Under the pieces are notes generated by a model. It was not told where the DNA came from. It was given only the letters and a program-made list of their open reading frames with translations, and did no database searches. Shown here one piece after another: positions 6,501 to 13,441 of a stretch of DNA of 33,886 bases; the first letter of the stretch is position 1; every line of letters begins with the position of its first letter. Made by a program: the position numbers and the translations under genes. The DNA comes from Planctomycetota bacterium (GTDB taxonomy: Bacteria; Planctomycetota; Planctomycetia; Pirellulales; Pirellulaceae), in assembly GCA_027622275.1 (NCBI GenBank), contig JAQBZB010000074.1, forward strand, positions 1-33,886, read 5' to 3'.

Positions 6501-8487
6501 ATCAGAACTTGAAAAGCTCGCCACGACAGCCAAACAACCGATCTTCCGCCAGATCGGATACGTCTCGCTGGTCAACGTCGACGGCGATGCGACGAAAGCT
6601 TGGGCCCTTGCGATCGGCGATGCCAAGCGTTTGCAGGATCTTCTTGCGGCGATGCCTTTGATTCCGGATGCGAGCATTCGCGCTACACTCTACGACAAAG
6701 TCGAGCCGCTGCTGCACGGCTTGCCGAAAGAGCTTGCGGCCACGGCATCGAAGGGCACCGAAGGACGTTACGTCCGCATTGAGCTGCCAGAGCGGGGAAC
6801 GCTGACGCTCGCCGAAGTCGAAGTCTACAGCGGCGATCAGAATGTCGCTCGCCGCGGCCGCGCCAGCCAAAAGAACACGGCACACGGTGGTGATGCCAGC
6901 CGGGCTATCGATGGCCGCACGAACGGCGACTACGGCTCGGGCACGCAGACGCACAGCGAAGAGAATACGGGACGCCCGTACTGGGAAGTCGATCTCGGCG
7001 AGTTGGTGCCGATTGACCGCATCGTCATCTTCAATCGGACCGACGGAGACCTCGGTAACCGCTTGAACAATTTCTCCTTGACGATCTTGGATGATGCCCG
7101 CGGTGAAGTCCTCAAATCCGAGGGCAATTCTGCGCCGAAACCGAGCACGGAGATCGTTTTCTTAGGAGGCGGCCCGGCCTTGTCGATCCGGCGCGCCGCG
7201 ATGGATGCTCTGACGTTTGTGCGCGGCAAGGAATTGGAGACGTTCAAAACACTCGCCCAGTTCGTCAAAGAGGACGAAGACCGCATTGCGGCCGTTCGCG
7301 CCTTGCAGCGTCTGCCGCGCGTCACCTGGCCGGCGGAAGAAGCGCCGGCGCTCGTTGCCGTCTTACTGGACGTGATCAAAAAGACTCCAGCCGCGGATCG
7401 AACGACGCCCGCTGCCGCCGACACGTTCGAATTCATTGATGCCCTGACGCGTTTGCTGCCCGCCGATCAGGCGAAGAGCACCCGCGAGGAACTCGGCGAA
7501 CTCGGTGTTCGGATCGTAAAGATCGGCACCGTGCTCGAAAAGATGTCTTACGACAGAGAGCTGATCGCGCTGCGAGCCGGCAAGCCAGTCGAGTTTATTT
7601 TCAGCAACAGCGACTTGATGCCGCACAACTTTGTCATCACGCAACCGGGCGCGATGGAAGAGATCGGGCTGATGGCCGAAGCGACCGCGCAATCGCCAGA
7701 CGCCGCGAAACGTCAGTACGTTCCGAACTCGGGAAAGATCTTGCTGAAGAGCAAACTGCTACAACCGCGCGACTCAGAGAAGATCAGCTTCACGGCTCCG
7801 TCGACGCCGGGCATTTATCCGTATGTCTGTACGTATCCAGGTCACTGGCGGCGGATGTACGGTGCGCTGTACGTGGTCGAAGACCTCGACTCGTATCTGG
7901 CAAATCCCGATGAATACCTCGCCGCTCATCCGCTGGAGATCAAGGACGAGCTGCTGAAGTTCAATCGTCCGCGAACCGAGTGGAAGTTCGAGGATCTTGC
8001 TTCGGCCGTCGCCACGATGGAGCACGGCCGTTCGTTCGGCGACGCGAAGCAGCTGTTTACCGTCGCGAACTGTGTCGCCTGTCATAAGCTAAACGGTGCC
8101 GGCCAAGAGATCGGACCCGACCTGGCCAAGCTCGATCCGAAGTACAAAGCCATTGATATCTTGGCGGAAATACTCGATCCGTCGAAGCAGATCAACGAGA
8201 AGTTCCAGACGTATATCTTCGAGCTAACGTCCGGCAAGATCGTCACCGGCTTGGTCCTGGAAGAGAACGACGACGTCGTGAAACTGATCGAGAACCCGCT
8301 GGCCAAGGCCGATCCCGTGCTGATCAAAAAGTCGGAGATCGACGTCCGCGAGAAATCGCCCGTTTCGATCATGCCGAAGGGACTGCTTGAGAAGCTGACA
8401 CGCGACGAGATCCTCGACCTGATCGCTTATATCACGGCTCGCGGGGACAAAGACAACATGCTATTCCATGGCGGACATGATCATTGA
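3535..8487 (+). CDS. Giant secreted multidomain protein: SGNH-like, beta-propeller dehydrogenase-like, HEAT, discoidin-like, blue-copper and cytochrome c domains
   Basis: The 1650-residue protein starts at ATG 3535 after AAGGAAG, with a signal peptide ending near QLDA/AEL (residue 22). Domains in order: SGNH-hydrolase-like (about 25-300; GYNES at 104, HLNEFG with His212); a propeller of the Pirellula/Verrucomicrobium 'membrane-bound dehydrogenase' type (about 355-705); HEAT-like helices (about 715-1070); a discoidin-like beta sandwich (about 1076-1215); more helices; a plastocyanin-like domain (about 1335-1460) with His1364, Cys1432, His1437 and Met1441 as type-1 copper ligands; and a cytochrome c domain with CVACH at 1513-1517 and a candidate axial Met in SIMPKGL. 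The tail is FHGGHDH. Export and redox function are inferred from these ligands; the substrate is unknown. The open frame continues upstream to 3298, but that part has no signal or domain and overlaps the previous gene. Confidence 0.88.
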   Translation: MIRRNLFTLVLFTIACLPQLDAAELQLNKGDHICYIGNTLADRMQHDGWLETLIQTRFPTHELVFRNLGFSGDELTLRLRSSDFGSPDSWLTKEQADVIFAFFGYNESFAGEAGLDKFKQDLADQIKQMQGQKYNGESAPRIVLFSPIAHEDLGNPNLPDGSENNKRLELYTAAMAEVAKANDVVFVDLFRATKDIEALLTFTKRLTINGIHLNEFGNQWFAVFIDSTLFGTDSDILQAFRQGDSRPAAVRQAVLDKNFYWYERYRTTDGYSIYGGRADLKFTDGQTNREVAQREMEILDVMTANRDMRIWSAAQGEVSRVDDSNTPDFIPVISNKQGSGPNGTFEFLSGESAIGNMEVAKGMKVNLFADEAMFPEMVNPVQMAFDTKNRLWVAAWESYPHWKPKSKMDDKLLILEDTNGDGKADKCKTFAGGLHNPTGFEFWGGGVLVATAPEIYFLKDTDGDDVADVRTRVVSGIDSADTHHGSNSFVFDPGGGVYFQEGTFHQTQVESPWGPVQRCSNAGVFRFEPRTHKFDVYVTHGFANPHGHVFDQWGRDIVHDGTGAVPYDGALFSGHLEYPAKHARPPTVYNQRTRPCGGTELLSSGHFPDENQGNLLVTNVIGFQGILQYKLNDSGASFTGTEVEPILYSSDPNFRPIDIEIAPDGSLYFTDWQNPIVGHMQHNLRDPNRDRLHGRVYRVTYPSRPLLTPPKIAGESIEHLLELLEDTNNRVRYRAKTELSARDSGDVIAATQKWIASLDKSDPAYEHHMLEALWVHQHHNVVDGDLLRRMLQSPEPLARAAATRVLCHWRDRVPNMLAILNTLAADEHPRVRLEAVRAASFLTVPEAVEVTLIAAEHPTDIYLDYVRDETMKALDRYWKEAVASGVRVPFTSQAGAKFFLKNLSNEQLLKEERNRTVFIEMLYRPGLRDEQRREAVEGLAKLDNKPELRVVMDAIRSLDATQTNAELDVVFDLVRQLTGRSSEELTTARSELEKLATTAKQPIFRQIGYVSLVNVDGDATKAWALAIGDAKRLQDLLAAMPLIPDASIRATLYDKVEPLLHGLPKELAATASKGTEGRYVRIELPERGTLTLAEVEVYSGDQNVARRGRASQKNTAHGGDASRAIDGRTNGDYGSGTQTHSEENTGRPYWEVDLGELVPIDRIVIFNRTDGDLGNRLNNFSLTILDDARGEVLKSEGNSAPKPSTEIVFLGGGPALSIRRAAMDALTFVRGKELETFKTLAQFVKEDEDRIAAVRALQRLPRVTWPAEEAPALVAVLLDVIKKTPAADRTTPAAADTFEFIDALTRLLPADQAKSTREELGELGVRIVKIGTVLEKMSYDRELIALRAGKPVEFIFSNSDLMPHNFVITQPGAMEEIGLMAEATAQSPDAAKRQYVPNSGKILLKSKLLQPRDSEKISFTAPSTPGIYPYVCTYPGHWRRMYGALYVVEDLDSYLANPDEYLAAHPLEIKDELLKFNRPRTEWKFEDLASAVATMEHGRSFGDAKQLFTVANCVACHKLNGAGQEIGPDLAKLDPKYKAIDILAEILDPSKQINEKFQTYIFELTSGKIVTGLVLEENDDVVKLIENPLAKADPVLIKKSEIDVREKSPVSIMPKGLLEKLTRDEILDLIAYITARGDKDNMLFHGGHDH

Positions 8488-8519
8488 GAGCGTCCGAAGG
8501 GAATGGTGGAGATACCGCT

Positions 8520-8714
8520 ATGAGCCTGTCCAACCCTGAACAGCTGGAAGTCACCCGGCGAAAGCTGCAACTTCTGGAAGAGCAAATCGAGACCGCACAA
8601 ATCGAAAACAGTGGCACTTCTCACGCCACGAATCTCACGATTCAATCGCTCACTCGTCTTGCCAATCAACTCAAGGAAGAGATCGCCCGCTTTGAAGCCG
8701 AGAGTCCCGCCTAG
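8520..8714 (+). CDS. Small coiled-coil protein, conserved-looking
   Basis: The 64-residue charged protein is mostly helical, with heptad-like Leu spacing (LEVTRRKLQLLEEQIETAQ and SLTRLANQLKEEIARFEAE). There is no signal peptide or membrane segment, so it should stay in the cytoplasm. ATG 8520 follows GGTGGAG with good spacing; an upstream GTG at 8484 would overlap the end of the preceding giant gene. Small proteins with this pattern (LEVTR.KL..LE at the start, LTRLANQLKEEI.RFE at the end) occur in various bacteria without known function. A weak hairpin (AGCTGC/GCAGCT, 8713-8731) overlaps the stop codon and is followed by TTTA; it might be a minor terminator. Confidence 0.65.
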   Translation: MSLSNPEQLEVTRRKLQLLEEQIETAQIENSGTSHATNLTIQSLTRLANQLKEEIARFEAESPA

Positions 8715-8780
8715 CTGCCACACTTGCAGCTTTATCACACGCTATCGACATACCCACCTCATTTGACCGGAGACCTAACC

Positions 8781-11700
8781 TTGCACCTCCTTGATGAATA
8801 CCGCTGTCGTCGAACCGAAGCCGCGTGTCTTGGAATACTGTCGGTTGGCCTTCTATTTGGTTGTCCACTCGCTTCGAATGCCGGCGAGACGTTCACGCAA
8901 CAGCCAACGGTCGCGGCTTCGCAAGTTCGCGATGTCGTTGAGACAAGGCCGGAGGCCCCCGCGACTGATGGTGCCAGCCTCGATCAAGGACCAAAACCAC
9001 TTTGGATCTGGGGGCCCGACGCGAATCGACAATATGTTGTCACCAAGGAGTTTGACGGCGGTTCGAAGAGCGCGCGGCTGAAAGCTTCGTGCGACAACCG
9101 CGTGACGTTGTTCGTCAACGGCAAACGTGTGGCGTCCAGCGACGAGTGGAATTCACCCGTCGACGTCGACATTCAAAAGCATCTGCAGCCGGGCAAGAAC
9201 CTGCTCCGTGCCGAAGTCGCCAACGCCGGCGGGCCCGCTGCCTTTGTCTGCAAACTCGCGCTAACGATGCCTGACGGCGCGGTGCGATACGTCGTCTCGG
9301 ACGAGACCTGGAACGCCGCGGAAAAGAGCAAGCCGGACCAACAAGTCGCCTTGAAGACTTTCGGCAAGATGGGGGTCCAACCGTGGGGCGACGTCTTCTC
9401 GCAACCGGTCGGGCTGGCCGCGAAAGATCGCGACGTGTTCAACGTCCCCGAAGGTTTTCAAGTCGAGTTGCTGTACACCGTGCCGAAAGAGACGCTCGGG
9501 TCGTGGGTCAACATCACGACGGATCCGAAAGGCCGCTTGATCGTCAGCGATCAAGGCAATCTGGGACTCTGCCGAATTACTCCGCCGGCGATTGGAAGTA
9601 ACGACGAGACGAAGGTCGAATCGTTGGATGTGAAGATCGACGGCAAGATGGTCTCCGGCGCGCACGGTTTGTTGTGGGCCTTCGACTCGCTGTACGTCGT
9701 TTGCAACGGCGGGCCGGGCAGCGGGCTGTATCGCTGCCAAGACACCGACGGCGACGATCAGTTCGACAAGGTCGAGAAGCTACGCGACATCCCCGGCGGC
9801 GGCGAGCACGGGCCGCACGCGATTCGGCTGTCGCCCGATGGCAAATCGCTGTTCATCGCGGCGGGCAATCACACGCACATGCCGTTCGAGATCAAGACAA
9901 ACGCTCCGCCCCAGACGATGGGCGGCCAGCGCACCGAACAACTCCGGGCGACATTACCGGAAGGAGTCACCAGCCGGTTGATGCCGAACTGGGACGAAGA
10001 TTTGCTACTCCCACGTCAATGGGACGGCGGCGGGCACGCGGCCGGAGTGCTCGCGCCGGGCGGTTGGATTTGCAAAATCGATCCGGACGGCAAGAACTGG
10101 GAAGTTTTTTCCAACGGCTATCGCAACGAATTCGATTTCGCGTTCAACGCCGACGGTGAGATGTTCGCCTACGACGCCGACATGGAATGGGATTTCGGTT
10201 CGCCCTGGTATCGTCCGACGCGCGTCGTCCACGCGACCAGCGGCAGCGAGTTCGGCTGGCGCAGCGGCACCGGCAAGTGGCCCAGCTACTACATCGACAG
10301 CTTGCCCGAGCTGATCAACATTGGCCCCGGCTCGCCCGTCGGCGTCGAGTTCGGCTACGGCACCAAGTTCCCCGCCAAGTATCAGCAGGCGCTCTACCTC
10401 TGCGATTGGACCTTCGGCACGATGTACGCCATCCACATCGAGCCGTCCGGTTCGAGCTACACCGCGACGAAGGAAGAGTTCGTCTCGCGCACGCCGCTGC
10501 CGCTGACCGACTGCACCGTCGGCCAGGACGGAGCCTTGTACTTCACCATCGGCGGCCGAGGCGCTCAGTCCGAGTTGTATCGAGTCACCTATGTCGGTAA
10601 GGAGGACACTTCACCGGTTGTTGCCGCCGATGGACCATCGCGGCGCGACAACGGGCTGGTTCCAACTTCGCCGCGACGATTGCGAGAGTTGCGGCATCAG
10701 ATTGAGGCCTACCACGTTGGTACGCACAATTACAGCACGGCCGTGCCGTTTCTCGTACCGCAGCTTTCATCGAGCGATCGGCAAATTGGTTATGCCGCGC
10801 GTGTCGCGTTGGAACGAATCTGGGAAGATTGCTGGCAAAACGAAATCCTGGGTGTGGACAACGCGACCAACCATTCCGCGGAGCGGACCATTCAAGGTTG
10901 TGTTGCGTTGGCACGTCAGGCGGAACCGGAACTCTTGCCGCAGATTCTTGCAGCCCTCGGCACGCTAGACTTTGCAAAGCTCAGCGATACACAGCAACTC
11001 GGCCTGCTGCGTGCGTATCAGCTCGTGTTCATCCGGCTCGGCAATCCCATCGACGGAGACGACATCACGTCCGCCGCGCTGACGAAGAAGTTTGACGATC
11101 TGTTCCCGCAGAAGTCGGACTTCGTCAACCGCGAGCTGGCGATCCTGATGATTCACTTCCAGTCGCCCGATGCGGCGAAGAAGCTCGTGCCGCTGCTGAC
11201 TCGCGAACGCGTCGCGTCGCAGGAATCGATTGGCGAACTGCTCACACGCAACTCAGGCTACGGCGGTACGATCGCCGCGATGCTCGCCAACCAGCCCGAT
11301 CAGCAGCAGTATCACTATGCCTTCAATCTGCGAAACCTGAAGACTGGTTGGACGCTCGACCAGCGCAAAACGTACTTCGCTTGGTTCGACAAGGCTCGCC
11401 AATGGAGTGGCGGAGCGAGCTATCCCAAGTTCCTCACCAACATCGACAACGACGCGTTCGCCAACTGTACCGACATCGAACGCCTCGCCGTCGAAGCCAG
11501 TGGAGTCCGTAAGCCCTACGTCGCTCCCGCCCTGCCCAAGCCCGCCGGCCCCGGCAAGGAATACGCCGTGGGCGACGTCATCGCGCTGGCGACGGACAAG
11601 CTCAAGGGCCGCAACTTCAAGAATGGCGAGAAGATGTACAAAGCCGCCCGCTGCGTCGTCTGCCACCGCTTTGGTGGCGACGGCGGAGCCACCGGCCCTG

Positions 11701-12056
11701 ACCTCACTCAACTCGCCGGTCGCTTCAATCTCAAAGACCTGACCGACGCCATCGTCGATCCCAGCAAAGTGATTTCCGACCAATTCAAGGCTTCGATCAT
11801 CGCGACGACGGACGGAAAAGTCATTACCGGCCAACTCGTGAGCGAAACAAAGGACTCGGTTACGCTCTTGATCGACCCCGAGAACGCCACGAAAGTCGTC
11901 GAGATCAAAAAAACCGACATCGAAGCGAGCCAACCGTCGTCCGTCTCGCTGATGCCGAAGGATTTGCTCAAGTCGTTGAACGAGCGGGAGGTCCTCGACC
12001 TGTTGGCTTATCTGCTGTCTCGTGGCAATCCAGGCGACGCGATGTTCGGCGAGTAG
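8781..12056 (+). CDS. Secreted propeller-cytochrome c fusion with N-terminal galactose-binding-like domain
   Basis: The 1091-residue protein is assigned a TTG start at 8781, supported by GGAG at 8769-8772 and by the signal peptide it yields (CLGILSVGLLFGCPLASNA, cleaved before GETF). The frame extends to a TTG at 8724 with no better signal. Residues about 73-205 form a jelly-roll, carbohydrate-binding-like domain (PLWIWGPD...VTLFVNGKRVA...VVSDETWNA). About 220-607 is a propeller of the Pirellula/Verrucomicrobium dehydrogenase type (GGEHGPHAIRLSPDG, DGALYFTIGGRGAQSELYRV). About 640-870 is helical. The C-terminal cytochrome c domain has CVVCH at 958-962 and Met1058 in SLMPKDLL as candidate sixth ligand. 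It is probably an exported redox enzyme acting on a carbohydrate-like substrate; the reaction is inferred, not known. Confidence 0.85.
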   Translation: MHLLDEYRCRRTEAACLGILSVGLLFGCPLASNAGETFTQQPTVAASQVRDVVETRPEAPATDGASLDQGPKPLWIWGPDANRQYVVTKEFDGGSKSARLKASCDNRVTLFVNGKRVASSDEWNSPVDVDIQKHLQPGKNLLRAEVANAGGPAAFVCKLALTMPDGAVRYVVSDETWNAAEKSKPDQQVALKTFGKMGVQPWGDVFSQPVGLAAKDRDVFNVPEGFQVELLYTVPKETLGSWVNITTDPKGRLIVSDQGNLGLCRITPPAIGSNDETKVESLDVKIDGKMVSGAHGLLWAFDSLYVVCNGGPGSGLYRCQDTDGDDQFDKVEKLRDIPGGGEHGPHAIRLSPDGKSLFIAAGNHTHMPFEIKTNAPPQTMGGQRTEQLRATLPEGVTSRLMPNWDEDLLLPRQWDGGGHAAGVLAPGGWICKIDPDGKNWEVFSNGYRNEFDFAFNADGEMFAYDADMEWDFGSPWYRPTRVVHATSGSEFGWRSGTGKWPSYYIDSLPELINIGPGSPVGVEFGYGTKFPAKYQQALYLCDWTFGTMYAIHIEPSGSSYTATKEEFVSRTPLPLTDCTVGQDGALYFTIGGRGAQSELYRVTYVGKEDTSPVVAADGPSRRDNGLVPTSPRRLRELRHQIEAYHVGTHNYSTAVPFLVPQLSSSDRQIGYAARVALERIWEDCWQNEILGVDNATNHSAERTIQGCVALARQAEPELLPQILAALGTLDFAKLSDTQQLGLLRAYQLVFIRLGNPIDGDDITSAALTKKFDDLFPQKSDFVNRELAILMIHFQSPDAAKKLVPLLTRERVASQESIGELLTRNSGYGGTIAAMLANQPDQQQYHYAFNLRNLKTGWTLDQRKTYFAWFDKARQWSGGASYPKFLTNIDNDAFANCTDIERLAVEASGVRKPYVAPALPKPAGPGKEYAVGDVIALATDKLKGRNFKNGEKMYKAARCVVCHRFGGDGGATGPDLTQLAGRFNLKDLTDAIVDPSKVISDQFKASIIATTDGKVITGQLVSETKDSVTLLIDPENATKVVEIKKTDIEASQPSSVSLMPKDLLKSLNEREVLDLLAYLLSRGNPGDAMFGE

Positions 12057-12168
12057 ACTGAGCCACTTGACCGGTGCCGTCCGTCCACCAAACGGCATGC
12101 CTCAGAGGCTCGGCAGTCGCCCCAGCTAGGTACGGGGCCATCGAGCAGAGTCGCCAGTTGTGGTCTAA

Positions 12169-12342
12169 GACACCACCATTTGTTTCGGTAGTGGTACAGT
12201 TTGGCGATTGGCATGGAAACCCGACGCGTAAGCGATAACGCAGCACGTTGCCTCGCTTACGCGTCGGGTTACGAGGCGATCACCTCTACGCCCCGAGATC
12301 GGCAAACTGTACCACCACCATTTTTTTCAGAATGATGGTGTG
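12169..12342. mobile_element. MITE-like nested palindromic element
   Basis: About 174 bp fill most of the 382-bp gap between the propeller gene and the next gene. The ends are inverted (ACACCACCATT at the left; the right end reads ACACCATCATT on the other strand). Inside are a second inverted pair (GTGGTACAGTTTGGC at 12191 and GGCAAACTGTACCAC at 12301, one mismatch) and an innermost palindrome at 12218-12270. There is no ORF of note. The structure suggests a non-autonomous element; target-site duplications were not clear by eye. Confidence 0.6.
12218..12270. repeat. Palindrome of the AACCCGACGCGTAAGCG family
   Basis: AACCCGACGCGTAAGCG is followed by an 18-base loop region and the inverted arm CGCTTACGCGTCGGGTT, a perfect 17-bp match. 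The same arms occur at 22258-22312, showing a dispersed family. Confidence 0.85.
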
Positions 12343-12438
12343 CGGTGCCTCGGAAACGGTATGATGTTCGAGGAACTTGGCCGGTGCGCCAGGAGGCATG
12401 TGCATTCGTGTCGGTATTGATTCACAGGAGATTCAAAC

Positions 12439-13185
12439 ATGGTTAAGACTACAGTCCTGACGATCTGCGTGGCGTTGCTTGTTCTAGCGGCGACGGTGAA
12501 TGCACAGGAAAAGAAGCCCCCGGTGCCCGCCGCCCCGCCGACGCCCGCGCTAATCGATCTTGCCGCACCAACGGCGTTCCCTGGCGGAATAGACATCGCT
12601 GCCGAAATGAAGAAGCAAATGGACTTGCGAAAGGCAACGCTAAAGAAGCTCATCGAGGAGCACGGCAAAGACAGCATCGAGGTTAGGAATGCGCAGCAGT
12701 CATTGCGGGAGATGGAACGCTTTGCAAAGCAGGCCTTGCAGTTCAGCACGCCCGGTGGCGTCGACCCAGCCGCGCTCGCGCCGCTGACACTAGGAACCTC
12801 GCGCGCTGAGATGATGCTAGATTTTCTGCGTTCGATGTCAGTGGCAGGCGGCCCTGACCACGCGGATCCGTTCGGCTCTGCCGACCCGCTACGCACGGCC
12901 ATGCAGGGATTGGAGTTTGAGTTGAAGTCGCTGGCTGCTGAAATTCACAGTACGAAAGACGAAGCCGCCAAAAGCGCGAAGAGCGAGGAGCTTCGCGAGA
13001 TCGCCGAGACGGTGGTTGTACTACGAACGCGGTATCGCCAGAAATCGATCAAGGCGTTCGAAGAGCGACTGGCCGCATTGAAAGCAGAAGACGAAGGCGA
13101 TTCCGTCGATTCGCTGATCGCCCGATTGCTTCAGACGAACGAGAAGCCAGAGGGTGACGAACCGAAGGAGAAGGAGAAGGAGTAG
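12439..13185 (+). CDS. Secreted helical protein with charged C-terminus
   Basis: The 248-residue protein is not recognised. ATG 12439 follows CAGGAGA at a good distance. A signal peptide (LTICVALLVLAATVNA, cleaved before QEKK) is followed by a Pro/Ala-rich stretch and then amphipathic helical sequence with heptad tendencies (MKKQMDLRKATLKKLIEEHG, RYRQKSIKAFEERLAALKAE). The last 15 residues are nearly all Glu/Lys/Pro. It is probably periplasmic or surface-exposed and may have a structural role. Spacing on both sides suggests its own transcript; a strong hairpin follows at 13233-13265. Confidence 0.75.
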   Translation: MVKTTVLTICVALLVLAATVNAQEKKPPVPAAPPTPALIDLAAPTAFPGGIDIAAEMKKQMDLRKATLKKLIEEHGKDSIEVRNAQQSLREMERFAKQALQFSTPGGVDPAALAPLTLGTSRAEMMLDFLRSMSVAGGPDHADPFGSADPLRTAMQGLEFELKSLAAEIHSTKDEAAKSAKSEELREIAETVVVLRTRYRQKSIKAFEERLAALKAEDEGDSVDSLIARLLQTNEKPEGDEPKEKEKE

Positions 13186-13232
13186 GAGTAGGTCCGGTGG
13201 GCCGATCTCGTCCTGACTTGGAGAAGGCAGCA

Positions 13233-13265
13233 CCGTCGATCCCGTTAATCGCAAGGGATCGACGG
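13233..13265. repeat. Perfect 11-bp stem palindrome
   Basis: CCGTCGATCCC and GGGATCGACGG are separated by an 11-base loop, 47 bases after the stop of the secreted helical protein. There is no T tract, so a classical terminator is unlikely; a transcript-end hairpin or a dispersed REP-like element is possible. Confidence 0.65.
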
Positions 13266-13397
13266 ACACGGTAGTGTCTGAGAGCCTGTGCGTGCGCTGA
13301 CATTCTTCCCAACGCTGCCAGCGACGTTGCGCCGGGGGCTCTTCGTCGGCAGCCCACGCGTTCCCCAGCGCGAATCGCAGGATCTGTATTCATTGGC

Positions 13398-13403
13398 TAT
13401 AAT
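13398..13403 (+). promoter_or_regulatory. Probable -10 element (TATAAT)
   Basis: A consensus TATAAT in the context TTGGCTATAATG lies 38 bases before the start of the DUF1549/DUF1553 gene. The hexamer 17 bases upstream (TCGCAG) is a poor -35 box. This is the best promoter-like site for the 13442-21043 run of genes. Confidence 0.4.
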
Positions 13404-13441
13404 GAGCACCTGCTCCATATCCCCGTTACTCAGGTGAATCA

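Noticed and set aside
13233-13265. Classical intrinsic terminator
   Set aside because: The stem is strong but no T run follows; kept only as a palindrome.
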